A stretch of 64,000 nt of DNA from Shewanella violacea DSS12 (GCF_000091325.1 NC_014012.1:806001-870000); one strand, 5' to 3'. Shown: positions 16,494 to 26,145, counted from the first letter of the stretch. A program made the numbers and translations. Notes: generated by a model from the sequence alone, not told the origin.

Positions 16494-17285
16494 TTAGTGG
16501 CTAAGATTGATCACTGATTCATGTATAAGGTAGTTAGGTTTACTTTTACAAGACTTGGTCGGAGATTGAGAGCCTATATCGAGCCTAATGTCATAGGCCA
16601 TGATGCCAATATTGGTGTTTTTCTCATAGTCGGGATTGCTGTGCTCGAAGCCATAGGAGGTGGCTGGGCTGACGATGAGGGGGATGATTTTTCCTTGTGG
16701 GCTGGTTAAATTATCTTTGAAAAATGCATGGGCATGGCCGCTTAAAATAGCCAAGGTTTGCGGGTGTATGGCTGCAACAACATCAAGATTATTTTCAATG
16801 CCTATCTGGGTGAACCACTTGGCACCCAAATTAACCACAGGGTGATGAATTACCACTATGGACCTATATTTCCTGGTGAACTGCTTTAAAGAACTAAGGG
16901 CTTTTCTTGCTACGCGACCGGCGCCGAGAGACATGTGAGCTAGGGGTTTTGGGCTAGAATCGACAAAACATAGACTCAAATCATCGCCAAGATGGACATG
17001 GCTTTTCACTTGGACTCTACTGCCTTTAAATACTGACTTCATCATAGTCAGGTCATCATGATTACCCGCAATGGCAAAGATTCTGTCGATTGAAGAGTGC
17101 GCCTGAACGATTGCTTTAAATTGCGTATATATCTCAATGTTAGGATCGCAAACCAAGTCGCCAGTTAGTAGGAGTATATCGCCATCACCCTGCAGTTCAA
17201 TTAAGGCTAAAGCACGAATTAAATTATCCCTTGGCTGCGCTTCATCCAGATATAAGTGACAATCACTGACCTGATATATTTTCAT
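16494..17285 (-). CDS. cpdA: CpdA-like metallophosphoesterase (3',5'-cAMP phosphodiesterase)
   Basis: Calcineurin-fold phosphoesterase with a dinuclear metal site, 263 residues. Metal and catalytic motifs are all present: D8 and H10 (SDCHLY), GDLVCD with D43, GNHD with N75/H76/D77, IHHPV and GHAHAFF. The class III cyclic-nucleotide phosphodiesterase CpdA is the best fit, so it may lower cAMP and thereby CRP activity, but other nucleotide substrates are possible, and E. coli cpdA is normally beside parE/yqiB, which is not the case here. The ATG at 17285 has AAGGG four bases upstream. Confidence 0.82.
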   Translation of the reverse strand: MKIYQVSDCHLYLDEAQPRDNLIRALALIELQGDGDILLLTGDLVCDPNIEIYTQFKAIVQAHSSIDRIFAIAGNHDDLTMMKSVFKGSRVQVKSHVHLGDDLSLCFVDSSPKPLAHMSLGAGRVARKALSSLKQFTRKYRSIVVIHHPVVNLGAKWFTQIGIENNLDVVAAIHPQTLAILSGHAHAFFKDNLTSPQGKIIPLIVSPATSYGFEHSNPDYEKNTNIGIMAYDIRLDIGSQSPTKSCKSKPNYLIHESVINLSH

Positions 17286-17753
17286 TTTACCCTTAAGGTT
17301 TTTTTAGTCTTGTATGTCTAGGCCAGTTAAATCGAAGAGATAATTTTCTGAACGATGAGAATATAACTAAGTTCAACCTAAGCCTTATTTTTGCACGCTT
17401 TAGCCATCCCTACCAATCTAGATGCTGTTTACTTCTACGACACTATGGTTATTTAACTTAGGCGGTTATCTTGGCAAGGGGCGGATAGTGGTTGGCAGCA
17501 TTGATGACTTATGGTCTTTTTCGCTGTCGCTTTATACCTATTTAGTTTCGAGGGGGTATCCCCATGGTACATAGGTATTTTATTATCCTTTCAGGTCCAT
17601 TTTAACCTATCTCATTAGACTATTCGATACCTTGACATTAGCGGAGCCTTAAGTGAATATCGATACAAATTGAAATAAAGCACACTAATAATTAACAGGT
17701 TGTTAACCAAGGTTAATGCCTGTCTCTACAGTAAATATATCAAGGGGCAATCT
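17286..17753. other. Intergenic region upstream of the TAXI-TRAP genes
   Basis: About 470 bp without a gene. Nothing identifiable beyond a small GGGGGTATCCCC inverted repeat near 17552; promoters for cpdA (minus) and the TRAP genes (plus) must lie here but I cannot place them with confidence. Confidence 0.5.
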
Positions 17754-18680
17754 ATGTCTTATCGCGCGATCACACTCGCTTTACTGCTCATTTTACCTGC
17801 AGCAGTTCACGCTGAAAATTATTCTATCGGTACCGGTGGTCAAAGCGGTATTTATTATCCATTTGGTGGGGCGTTAGCCAAAATTTGGTCTGACAAGATC
17901 CCTGGGGTTAATGTAAAAGCGGAAGTGACCGCAGCATCAGTTGAGAACACCATCAAGGTTGTTCGTGGTGACATGATCGCCGGTATTGCCATGGGTAATG
18001 TAGTACTCGATGCCTATAAAGGTGAAGGCAAGTTCCGCAGTAAGATGCCAGTTAAGACCTTGTTTGCCCTCTATCCAAATCTGGTACATACCTTGGCATT
18101 GGAAAAGTCTGGGATTAAATCTTTAGGCGATCTTAAGGGCAAGCGTATCTCCTTAGGCGCCCCGGCAAGTGGTACAGCGGTAACGGCCGCAGCCTTGCTG
18201 GCCTCTGTTGGTATCGATGTGAAGAAAGATATCGATGCGGTTTACTTAAACTACAGCGAGACTACCAATGCGCTAGCTAATGGTCAGATTGATGCAGGCT
18301 TTATCGTCGGCGGCCAAGGTGTTGGCGCAGTGACTCAAATTTCATTGACTCATAAGGTCAATATCATTCCTATCTCCGATGCCCAGAGCACAGCCTTTAT
18401 CGAGAAAAACCCAGCTTATAGTAAGTACACCATACCAGCCGATGTGTACAACAAGGTGGGTGAAGTGTCTACCTTGAGTGTGTGGAACGTGGTTGTCGTT
18501 AGCGCCAAGATGAGTGATGAGATGGCTTACAACTTGACTAAGTCAGCATTTGAGAACATGGGCGAAGTGCGTAAAGTAGTTAAGGTTGCAGAAGCGACTA
18601 CGCCCGAAAATGCCCATCGATTAGCCGGTGTTCCGCTGCATATAGGCGCTCAGAAGTATCTGGATTCATTGGCTCAGTAA
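17754..18680 (+). CDS. TRAP transporter solute-binding protein, TAXI family
   Basis: Periplasmic receptor of a tripartite ATP-independent uptake system, 308 residues. A signal peptide (MSYRAITLALLLILPAAVHA, cleavage about residue 20) precedes the TAXI signature YSIGTGGQSGIYYPFGGALA; later KGKRISLGAPASGT and NGQIDAGFIVGG are typical. TAXI systems often carry glutamate, 2-oxoglutarate or related acids, but the ligand here is unknown. The start at 17754 has AAGGGG nine bases upstream, so the longer frame from 17700 is rejected. The membrane component follows, after a partial terminator hairpin. Confidence 0.93.
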   Translation: MSYRAITLALLLILPAAVHAENYSIGTGGQSGIYYPFGGALAKIWSDKIPGVNVKAEVTAASVENTIKVVRGDMIAGIAMGNVVLDAYKGEGKFRSKMPVKTLFALYPNLVHTLALEKSGIKSLGDLKGKRISLGAPASGTAVTAAALLASVGIDVKKDIDAVYLNYSETTNALANGQIDAGFIVGGQGVGAVTQISLTHKVNIIPISDAQSTAFIEKNPAYSKYTIPADVYNKVGEVSTLSVWNVVVVSAKMSDEMAYNLTKSAFENMGEVRKVVKVAEATTPENAHRLAGVPLHIGAQKYLDSLAQ

Positions 18681-18717
18681 GCATATTTCAATTTAATAAA
18701 TTCAATGGCATGAATGC

Positions 18718-18750
18718 AAGGGTAGCTTAATGAGCTACCTTTATTTTTTC
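18718..18750 (+). terminator. Attenuator-like hairpin between TAXI receptor and permease genes
   Basis: AAGGGTAGCT pairs with AGCTACCTTT, loop TAATG, followed by ATTTTTTC. It would reduce readthrough, giving more receptor than permease, a common ratio for binding-protein transporters. Confidence 0.75.
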
Positions 18751-18843
18751 TGATATATCCTTTTAATTTTTGTTGATGCCTGATGTAGCCGCTTCCTTGT
18801 CTAAGCAAGTGATCACCTTGGCATTGACCCATGAGGACATGAT

Positions 18844-20820
18844 ATGACCCAAACTAATAATATAACATTAGGTCATGATGAACCTGTACTCGAAGACATT
18901 CCTTCAATAGATGTGTGCAGTTCGGCTAGCCTGATTAAAGCTGATCCTTTGCCGAATGAAGGGGTATTCAAGTTACTGGGTTATCTTATTTTGACCTTGG
19001 CCGTGTCTCTGTCGGCGTTTCAAATCTGGCAGGGGATCACCTCCACCATTTCGGCGACTTATTTTAGACCCGTGCATCTGAGCTGGGTGCTGGTGCTGAT
19101 CTTTCTGAATTATCCCTTGATTAGTGACCGATATAATAAGGGCTATTTGCCTGGTCGGGTGTTGGATCTGGCGCTCTGTGGCTTGGCATTGTTTGCCGCC
19201 TACCGAATGAGTATCTTTGATTACAACGATATCGATCACTTGCTCTATGGTCTTAAAATGCCAGATTTGCTGGCGGGCAGCGCCCTGCTGCTGCTCTTGA
19301 TGGAGGGCTGTCGCCGTACTGTAGGCTGGGTGATGGTGCTGATATCTGCGCTATTTTTATCCTACAGTGCCTTTGGTGACATACTGCCCAGCGCGATAGC
19401 GACTAAGGGCTATTCGCTGCAAGAGCTTATCCAGTTTCAGATTTATTCTGCAAATGGGGTATTTGGCTCGGCCCTAGGGATAGCGGCCACCACGGTATTT
19501 ATCTTCGTACTCTTTGGCGCCTTCTTAGAAGTGACAGGTGCGGGAAAATTTTTCATCGATTTATCCTTCTCTATCGCAGGTAAGTATCGCGGCGGTCCTG
19601 CAAAGGCCGCTGTATTGGCATCCGCTGGTCTTGGCTCAATCTCGGGGTCGGCGATAGCCAATACTGTGACCACAGGCTCGGTGACCATACCCATGATGAA
19701 GCAGCTGGGCTATAAACCTGAGCAGGCGGCGGGAATCGAGGCTGCCGCATCCACTGGCGGGCAGATCATGCCACCTATCATGGGGGCGGGCGCCTTTGTG
19801 ATGGCGCAGTTTACCGGGGTTCCCTACAGCGAGATCATGCTAGCTTCTATCGCACCGGCTATTCTCTACTTCTTCTGTACCTTACTCTACGTGCACTTGA
19901 TGGCTTGTAAGTTAAACCTCAAGGCTGTGAGCCGCACCGAAGCGGTGATTTCTGTGATGAAACACGGCGCCCATTATTTGATTCCACTGGGTTTGATCAC
20001 CGCACTGCTGATGATGGCCTATTCGCCATTGTTAGTAGGTGTTGCCGGTTGTGGGGCAATCTTAGTGACGGCAGCGCTGCGTAAGCACAGTCGTATTGGC
20101 TTGAGTCAATTTATTCAGGGGATGAAAAACGGTGCCTTGATGGCGCTGCCTATCTCGGTGGCCTGCGGCGCGGCGGGGATTATAGTCGGCGTAGTGGGCC
20201 AAACTGGCATTGGCTTACAGTTCACTCAGTTCGTGATGGAGTTTTCCGGTGGTTACATGCTGGTGGCTCTCGGGCTTATCAGTATCGTCGCCTTGATATT
20301 AGGCATGGGATTACCTGTGACCGCGGCTTATATCGTACTCGCCGTGATGGCTGTGCCCATGTTGGGGGACTTTGGTTTGCCCTTACTGACGGCGCACCTC
20401 ATCATCTTCTGGTTGTCTCAGACCTCAAATGTGACCCCGCCGATTGCACTAGCAGCCTTTGCCGCAGCCGGTGTAGCCAAGGCGAACCCGATGAAATCTT
20501 CGGTGGAGGCTTTTAAGCTCGCTGGTGGCCTGTTTATCATTCCTATCATGATGGCTTATACGGATTTGATAAACCCAGAGGCGAGTGTATTGGAGTTTGG
20601 TTTTGCTATCGCTCAAACAGCGGCAATCATACTGGCACTAGCAATATCCATCGAAGGATATCTATTGCGACCTCTGTCTAAAATGGAACGTATTATCGCG
20701 TTCATGATGGCCCCCTTGATCTTGTTTAACTTTTTCGGCGTCGGCTTTGTGGGAATATTGGTGATATGCGGTCTGATACTTATGCAGTGGAAAAGTCGGG
20801 AGCTGGCAGAGGGGACATAA
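18844..20820 (+). CDS. TRAP transporter fused DctQM permease
   Basis: Inner-membrane permease in which the small (Q) and large (M) TRAP subunits are joined, 658 residues, typical of TAXI systems. About 16 hydrophobic segments are visible; the M part carries the family pattern GAFLEVTGAGKFFIDL, SGSAIANTVTTGSVTIPMMK and GGQIMPPIMGAGAFVMA, and GMGLPVTAAYI near the end. It works with the receptor encoded upstream and a sodium gradient. The start at 18844 has GAGGACATGAT just before it. The gene ends as EGT stop at 20820. Confidence 0.93.
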   Translation: MTQTNNITLGHDEPVLEDIPSIDVCSSASLIKADPLPNEGVFKLLGYLILTLAVSLSAFQIWQGITSTISATYFRPVHLSWVLVLIFLNYPLISDRYNKGYLPGRVLDLALCGLALFAAYRMSIFDYNDIDHLLYGLKMPDLLAGSALLLLLMEGCRRTVGWVMVLISALFLSYSAFGDILPSAIATKGYSLQELIQFQIYSANGVFGSALGIAATTVFIFVLFGAFLEVTGAGKFFIDLSFSIAGKYRGGPAKAAVLASAGLGSISGSAIANTVTTGSVTIPMMKQLGYKPEQAAGIEAAASTGGQIMPPIMGAGAFVMAQFTGVPYSEIMLASIAPAILYFFCTLLYVHLMACKLNLKAVSRTEAVISVMKHGAHYLIPLGLITALLMMAYSPLLVGVAGCGAILVTAALRKHSRIGLSQFIQGMKNGALMALPISVACGAAGIIVGVVGQTGIGLQFTQFVMEFSGGYMLVALGLISIVALILGMGLPVTAAYIVLAVMAVPMLGDFGLPLLTAHLIIFWLSQTSNVTPPIALAAFAAAGVAKANPMKSSVEAFKLAGGLFIIPIMMAYTDLINPEASVLEFGFAIAQTAAIILALAISIEGYLLRPLSKMERIIAFMMAPLILFNFFGVGFVGILVICGLILMQWKSRELAEGT

Positions 20821-20954
20821 CTGGCGAGATAATGAGGTGCCCAAAGATAAGGTGTTTTCGGTATAGCTTCGACAGCCTTGACTAGTCTTATATCCGATAG
20901 TATTAGCTTCACTTAACCTAGGCGACAATCATTTAAATCTAAAGGGATTCGTTA

Positions 20955-21485
20955 ATGGGAGATAATATGGCTCGAAGAGTGCTCATCTTTGGTAATTCAG
21001 GTTCAGGAAAGTCGACGCTTGCAAAGCGTTTAGCCAGTTCTGATGGCCTAGCCCATTTAGATCTTGATAGTCTGGCCTGGCAGCCCTATGAGCCGCCTAA
21101 ACCGCCAGAGCGTATGCCGCTTAATGAGTCGGCTTACAAGCTTAAAACTTTTACCCAAGGCAATCAAAACTGGGTTGTAGAGGGATGTTACACGGACCTT
21201 TTACAGCTGCTAGTTGGCAATGTCACTGAGTTAATCTTCATGAACTTGCCTGTCGACCTCTGTATCGAGAATGCTAAGCAACGTCCCTGGGAACCACACA
21301 AGTACCCTTCAAAACAGGCCCAAGATGCTAATTTATCCATGCTCATCGAATGGATAGCCCAATACGACTTAAGAGATGACACATTTTCGAGGCGGGCTCA
21401 TGAAGACTTTTACTCTGCATTTCAGGGAAAGAAAACCCGTTATCTCAGTAATCTCAGCTCTACGAGAAACAGCCGAGACATATAG
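20955..21485 (+). CDS. P-loop kinase-like protein (adenylate kinase/topology-modulation type)
   Basis: Predicted nucleotide-binding protein of 176 residues. The Walker A is GNSGSGKST at residues 13-21, followed by HLDLDSLAW, a Walker B-like LIFMNLPVD and an arginine-rich lid region. This pattern is found in small kinases annotated as topology modulation protein (FlaR) or AAA family ATPase; the substrate is unknown. AAGGGA precedes the ATG at 20955; a second ATG at 20967 is possible. The last 20 residues (YLSNLSSTRNSRDI) look less conserved and may be a frayed end near repeat copy D. Confidence 0.78.
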   Translation: MGDNMARRVLIFGNSGSGKSTLAKRLASSDGLAHLDLDSLAWQPYEPPKPPERMPLNESAYKLKTFTQGNQNWVVEGCYTDLLQLLVGNVTELIFMNLPVDLCIENAKQRPWEPHKYPSKQAQDANLSMLIEWIAQYDLRDDTFSRRAHEDFYSAFQGKKTRYLSNLSSTRNSRDI

Positions 21486-21923
21486 GCAGGCATCGTTAAT
21501 CATGTGATAAAACACAATGCCTTTTGCTAGCTTCAAATGAAGCTTGAGACAGTTTTTATTTTATTCGCTCAGACCCCTCTGACCACTTTATCCTATTAAC
21601 TACTAGCTCATCTATATCCCAAAGCTTGTTTTTTACATCTAAAAAGCTAAATCGAAGATATGACTTTCTCGACTGCATAGCCGGTGTGAACGCGGCTGTG
21701 ACCTTCCGTGACAAGGATGTCACGGCAGAGCCCACAGGGATTGTGCTTGCGGCGAGTCGCAGAAGTGTTTGCACTTAAGCCCACGGCAGGTGATAGATAA
21801 ACATGAAGCTATGCTTACCAGGCAATAATCAAATACCAAACCAGTACAATGAACCCAACTTAAAAAGATATTTGAAACTTGTTATCCGACAAGTGAGCCA
21901 ATATAAATAGTGAACTCTACTCA
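21486..21923. other. Gene-free region between convergent genes, with repeat copy D
   Basis: No gene supported. Contains the dispersed repeat copy D; the first 110 bases show nothing I can identify. Confidence 0.6.
21610..21895 (+). repeat. Dispersed intergenic repeat, copy D
   Basis: Contains AAATCGAAGATATGACTTTC, the core GGTGTGAACGCGGCTGTGAC, CCGTGACAAGGATGTCACGG (a small hairpin), CAGAAGTGTTTGCACTTAAG, CCACGGCAGGTGATAGATAA and the AATGAACCCAACTTAAAAAG tail. It lacks the nested inverted-arm module. It lies between the 3' ends of two convergent genes. Confidence 0.8.
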
Positions 21924-23078
21924 CTACAAAGCAGATAATTTTTCTGCTGCTTGCAGCAATGTTTTATCCTCTTTGGCAAAGCATAAGCGAATGACTTTAT
22001 CACCTGGGGCAGTTTGGTAAAATACGCTCAGTGGGATTGCAGCTACGCCAATTTCTTTGACTAGATATTCACAAAATGACATGTCGTCTAGCCCTGAGAT
22101 CTCGGAATAATCTAGCAGTAAAAAGTAGGTGCCTTCGCTGGGTAAAATCGTAAAGCGGCTATTTTGCAGCGCATTAACTAGCACGTCTCTCTTGTGTTGA
22201 TAAAAAGCTGCCAGAGCTGTGATATGTTCAGGCTCTTGGGCCAGCATATCTGTTAACGCCAGTTGCGCTGGGGTGAAGCTTGAAAAGGTGACATATTGGT
22301 GAATCTTCCTAAACTCTTGCGTCAGCATCTTAGGAGCTACGCAGTAACCCATCTTCCAGCCAGTGCAATGGAATGTCTTGCCAAAACTGGAGATCACAAA
22401 AGCGCGTGAAAAAAGTTCAGCATCGGTCAATATACTGATGTGGGGCGTGTTGCCAAAGATGATATGTTCATATACCTCATCACTTATTATCAGCAAATCA
22501 TGTTCGATCACCAGTGCTTTTAATTCATCAAAATCAGCTTGTTTTAACGTTTTTGCGCTGGGGTTATGAGGCGTGTTGATGATAATTCCGCGGGTTTTGT
22601 CTGTGATAGCTGCCGCTACCAGCTGCCAGTCTATAGCATAATCCGGTGCCAGCATTGGGATATGCACCGCACGGCCTCCGGCCAGTTCAATGGCGGGTTT
22701 ATAGGAATCATAGGCCGGATCGAAGATTATTATTTCATCTCCTGGATGGGTGATGGCCTGTATTGTGACAAACAAGGCTTCGGTCGCTCCCGAAGTTACC
22801 GTTACCGTATCATTTGGGTTTACATCTATGCCGTATTGACGGCCTATGAGGCAGGCAATTTGAGCCTGTAGTGGTGCAAGTCCAGGGGAGGGAGCGTATT
22901 GATTAAAACCTAGATCGCAGTATTTGGCCAAGCCTTGCTTCAATAGCTTAGGGGCATCGAACTCGGGGAAGCCTTGAGAGAGGTTAATGGCCTGGTATTG
23001 GTTTGCCAGCCCTGTCATATAAGTAAATATGCTAGTGCCAAGGTTCGGTAATTTACTGCTGTGATCTAAGGTGCTCAA
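21924..23078 (-). CDS. ybdL: PLP-dependent aminotransferase, methionine aminotransferase type
   Basis: Fold-type I aminotransferase of 384 residues. Family landmarks: LSQGFPEFD at the N-terminus, NQYAPSPGLAPL, IINTPHNPSAKTL, and the PLP lysine in SSFGKTFHCTGWKMGYC. The closest well-known relative is E. coli YbdL, which transaminates methionine and aromatic amino acids with 2-oxo acids; kynurenine aminotransferases are similar. The start appears to be TTG at 23078 (GGAG nine bases upstream), since no in-frame ATG precedes the conserved SNLGTSIF region. It stands alone, ending near repeat copy D. Confidence 0.9.
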   Translation of the reverse strand: MSTLDHSSKLPNLGTSIFTYMTGLANQYQAINLSQGFPEFDAPKLLKQGLAKYCDLGFNQYAPSPGLAPLQAQIACLIGRQYGIDVNPNDTVTVTSGATEALFVTIQAITHPGDEIIIFDPAYDSYKPAIELAGGRAVHIPMLAPDYAIDWQLVAAAITDKTRGIIINTPHNPSAKTLKQADFDELKALVIEHDLLIISDEVYEHIIFGNTPHISILTDAELFSRAFVISSFGKTFHCTGWKMGYCVAPKMLTQEFRKIHQYVTFSSFTPAQLALTDMLAQEPEHITALAAFYQHKRDVLVNALQNSRFTILPSEGTYFLLLDYSEISGLDDMSFCEYLVKEIGVAAIPLSVFYQTAPGDKVIRLCFAKEDKTLLQAAEKLSAL

Positions 23079-23224
23079 TGGGAGTTTCTCCGTAGGTAAA
23101 CCACTCTGGTTAGTCAGTATTCTCTGCTTTGTAATCTAATCTTATTCTAAATTACCTATATTTGATATTAGTAAAGTAAGCCAGTCAAACACGGCAACTT
23201 TGCTCGCAAGTGTCCTGTAATCCC

Positions 23225-23590
23225 TGCAAGCCCTGCAAGCCCAATGAAACCAATCGAAGATAATATTTGTAACTTGTGATTCAACAAGTGAACACGCTTT
23301 TGTCTAAAAATGAGTGACTAGCCAGTAAAACTAAAATCGAAGATGCACCTTTTCGAAGCCATAGCAGGTGTGAACGCGGCTGTGACCTTCGACATCAGGG
23401 ATGATGTCGCAGAGGCTATAGGGATATACTCGCGCCGTGTCGCAGAAGTGTTTGCACTTAAGCCCACGGCAGGTGATAGATAAACATGAAGTTATGGTAC
23501 TTAGTACGCTAGCAAGTACCCGTTAAACCCAATGAACCCAATGAACCCAATCAAAAAAGATATTTACTACTTGTTATCAGACAGGTTAAG
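23225..23590 (+). repeat. Dispersed intergenic repeat, copy E
   Basis: Begins near CCCTGCAAGCCCAATG, then AATGAGTGACTAGCCAGTAA, AATCGAAGATG, GGTGTGAACGCGGCTGTGAC, CAGAAGTGTTTGCACTTAAG, CCACGGCAGGTGATAGATAA and the AATGAACCCAATCAAAAAAG tail, which continues into the duplicated csdE end. It lies just after the ybdL promoter side and before the csdE fragment. Confidence 0.8.
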
Positions 23591-23614
23591 CCTATTTGTT
23601 ATCTAACAAGTCAG

Positions 23615-23819
23615 TCAGACTGAGGTTTTAATTGCCTTAGCCAAGGAAAACAAGCCATTGGTGCGTGATGGGCTGAGTTGTCCGGTTAAGCCTAATCGGT
23701 CGAAGTAGGCATCAATATCGAACGCCACTATCTCGTCGGCGCTTTTACCGTTACAGGCGGTGAGCAATAGCGCGACCAGACCTTTGACTATGCGAGCATC
23801 GCTGTCGGCGAGATAGTAG
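23615..23819 (-). pseudogene. Duplicated 3' fragment of csdE
   Basis: Repeats the last 65 or so codons of the intact csdE gene downstream of it on the same strand (csdE is minus, fragment at lower coordinates). The shared block is about 283 bp (23537-23819 versus 24271-24553, offset 734) and includes the stop codon and downstream bases. Within the coding part I count about six differences, five synonymous and one Ser/Ala. It has no start of its own; the upstream frame (from 23863) is unrelated sequence. Confidence 0.9.
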
Positions 23820-23863
23820 GAAAAGGACGGGACAGGCATAACTTTATCTAAGCGTAATATCAC

Positions 23864-24348
23864 TCTGATTCAAAATAGAAGTGCGCTAGGTTTCCACGGA
23901 GAACACAGAGGTAGAGATGAAGATGGCCAAAGGATTGAGCTGTTGTCTTTCTCCGTGGCCCTTGGTGTCTTTCGTGGTGAATTGATTTGGTTTAGTTTTT
24001 TAAATATCTTTTGAATGAGAGCGAGTGCTCTAGCTTATCTATGTCCCAAAATGAGTTACTAACCAAGAATCTTAAATCGAAGAGATGACTTTCTCGACTA
24101 CATAGCAAGTGTGAACGCGGCTGTGACCTTCCGTGACAAGGATGTCACGGCAGAGCGCCCATGGATGGGTTCACAGCGTGTCACAGAAGAGTTTACACAT
24201 ACCTCGCCGGGCAGGCGTTAGATAACAGTGATGCTATGGTACTTAGCAAACTAATCAAATAACTAACCAACCCAATGAACCCAATCAAAAAAGATATTTA
24301 CTACTTATTATCAGACAGGTTAAGCCTATTTGTTATCTAACAAGTCAG
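23864..24348. other. Spacer between csdE fragment and csdE
   Basis: About 480 bp without a gene: an imperfect inverted repeat at about 23893-23971 (CCACGGAGAA near one end, TTCTCCGTGG near the other) and repeat copy F at 24040-24330. Confidence 0.65.
24040..24330 (+). repeat. Dispersed intergenic repeat, copy F
   Basis: AAATGAGTTACTAACCAAGA, AATCGAAGAGATGACTTTCTC, GTGTGAACGCGGCTGTGACC, CCGTGACAAGGATGTCACGG, a variant CAGAAGAGTTTACAC, CCGGGCAGGCGTTAGATAAC and AATGAACCCAATC tail. It directly precedes (on plus) the csdE stop codon. Confidence 0.8.
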
Positions 24349-24786
24349 TCAGACTGAGGTTTTAATTGCCTTAGCTAAGGCAAACAAGCCATTGGTGCGT
24401 GATGGGCTGAGTTGTCCGGTTAAGCCTAATCGGTCGAAGTAGGCATCAATATCGAACGCCACTATCTCGTCGGCGCTTTTACCGTTACAGGCGGTCAGCA
24501 GTAGCGCGACCAGACCTTTGACTATGCGGGCATCACTGTCGGCGAGATAGTAGTGCTTGCCGTCTATTTCACTATGATAGAGCCAGGCATTACTCTCACA
24601 ACCCCTAACTTGGGCTTGCTCCACACGAAACTCATCTTCGAGCTTAGATAAGGTCTTGCCTAAGAGCATTATCTGACGATAGCGCTCCTGCCAGTTATTG
24701 GCATTTTCGAATTTAGGCAGTATCTCACTGGCATCGAGTTTAAGGGCTAAAAATACCTCTGTGGCGGGTTTTGCTGCTGAACTCAT
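24349..24786 (-). CDS. csdE: SufE/CsdE family sulfur acceptor
   Basis: Accepts sulfur from a cysteine desulfurase through a conserved cysteine and passes it on for Fe-S cluster or other thio-compound synthesis. At 145 residues it has family length; the acceptor Cys is in VRGCESNAW, followed by HYYLADSDARIVKGLVALLL and the closing GLTGQLSPSRTNG. The desulfurase gene csdA is immediately upstream on the same strand (24910-26145), so the CsdA-CsdE assignment is preferred over SufE. A second copy of its 3' end lies 734 bp away. A 7-bp tandem repeat separates it from csdA. Confidence 0.92.
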   Translation of the reverse strand: MSSAAKPATEVFLALKLDASEILPKFENANNWQERYRQIMLLGKTLSKLEDEFRVEQAQVRGCESNAWLYHSEIDGKHYYLADSDARIVKGLVALLLTACNGKSADEIVAFDIDAYFDRLGLTGQLSPSRTNGLFALAKAIKTSV

Positions 24787-24832
24787 AAATGGCCCTGAAT
24801 TAGTTACCTTGAATGATGTTTAAATAACATGC

Positions 24833-24896
<64 letters not shown>

Positions 24897-24909
24897 ATAG
24901 CTTATTTCG

Positions 24910-26145
24910 TTAGTCTAACAAGATCTCTTTTACCGATTTTAGCGCCTCTATAAAGCGATTGATATCTTCTTTACTGGTATAGACACCTATGGATGCTCGG
25001 CAGCAGCCCTTGATAGCTAAACTCTGCATCAGAGGCATGGCACAGTGGTGGCCACAGCGGACTGCGATCCCTTGCTGATCCAGTAAGATCCCTACATCCT
25101 GATGATGTTCATCGGCCAAGTTAAAGGCGACGGCGCCGATATTGTTTTCACTGGCACCGTAGAGCTTAATGTCGCCTAGATTAGCTAATTGAGTTTGCAG
25201 GTAAGCCAACAGCTCCTGCTCCCGTTGAGCAGTCTCAGCTTTAGGCAGATTTTGTATAAACTTGATGGCTGCACCAAGCCCTATAACCTCGGCTATGGGC
25301 GGCGTTCCAGCCTCGAGTCTGTTGGGTAAGATATTAAACTCGGTAGCATCGAAACTGACAGTCTTGATCATCTCGCCGCCAGTCATCATAGGCTCGAGCT
25401 TATCGAGAATATCGAAACGGCCATAGAGCACACCTATCCCGGTAGGGCCATACATCTTGTGGCCGGAGAACACATAAAAATCACAATCTATGGCCTGTAC
25501 ATCTATCTCCAGATGGGCGATAGCTTGAGCTCCGTCGACTAAGGTAATAGCACCTGCGGCCTTGGCCTTAGCGACCAATTGATTCACTGGGTTAAGAGTG
25601 CCAAGTGCGTTGGAGACATGGCATAGAGCGACTATGGCAGGCTTTTCCTTGAGCAGTGCTTCATAAGCCAATTCATCGAGTCGACAATCCTCTGTGAGCG
25701 GGATGGGCTTGATGATGGCGCCGCTGCGCTTAGCGAGTTCTTGCCAAGGGACGATATTGGCATGATGGGCGGCGGTGTCTATTAAGATGATATCGCCAGC
25801 TTGAGTCTGATTCATCAGGCCATGGGCGACCATATTAATCGATTCTGTGGTGCCGTGGGTGAAGATAATCTCTTCACGGCGACTGGCCTTGATAAAGCCT
25901 GTTAACTGATCGCGCACCGCCTCATATTGAGAGGTGGCTCTGGACGATAGTTGGTGGGCGGCCCGGTGAACATTAGCGTTATCTTTATGATAATACTGAG
26001 TCATTGCATCTATGACACATTTGGGTTTCTGGCTGGTTGCTGCCGTGTCCAGATAACACAGAGGGTATCCCTCTAAGGTCTGCTCGAGTGTAGGAAATTG
26101 AGCACGCAGCTGGGGAAAGTCCATTGTTCGGGTCCGGTAGTTCAT
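24910..26145 (-). CDS. csdA: Group II cysteine desulfurase, CsdA/SufS type
   Basis: PLP enzyme that removes sulfur from cysteine as a persulfide for its acceptor partner. At 411 residues it has the usual length. Landmarks are LDTAATSQKP near the N-terminus, THGTTESIN, the PLP lysine in FSGHKMYGPTG and the mobile-cysteine region AVRCGHHCAMP. It is upstream of csdE with a 123-bp gap, forming a probable two-gene unit. The start is ATG at 26145 or ATG at 26124, which would begin MDFPQLRAQFPTLEQ as in E. coli homologues; neither has a strong ribosome-binding site. Confidence 0.95.
   Translation of the reverse strand: MNYRTRTMDFPQLRAQFPTLEQTLEGYPLCYLDTAATSQKPKCVIDAMTQYYHKDNANVHRAAHQLSSRATSQYEAVRDQLTGFIKASRREEIIFTHGTTESINMVAHGLMNQTQAGDIILIDTAAHHANIVPWQELAKRSGAIIKPIPLTEDCRLDELAYEALLKEKPAIVALCHVSNALGTLNPVNQLVAKAKAAGAITLVDGAQAIAHLEIDVQAIDCDFYVFSGHKMYGPTGIGVLYGRFDILDKLEPMMTGGEMIKTVSFDATEFNILPNRLEAGTPPIAEVIGLGAAIKFIQNLPKAETAQREQELLAYLQTQLANLGDIKLYGASENNIGAVAFNLADEHHQDVGILLDQQGIAVRCGHHCAMPLMQSLAIKGCCRASIGVYTSKEDINRFIEALKSVKEILLD

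Noticed and set aside
23615..23863. An independent second SufE-type gene
   Set aside because: Only the last 65 codons match; the upstream 14 residues are unrelated, and the essential cysteine is missing, so it is a fragment.
24200..24235. attC-like GCGTTAGAT core in repeat copy F
   Set aside because: The GCGTTAGAT string resembles an attC end, but there is no pairing arm nor gene end, and other copies of the repeat have different bases there.
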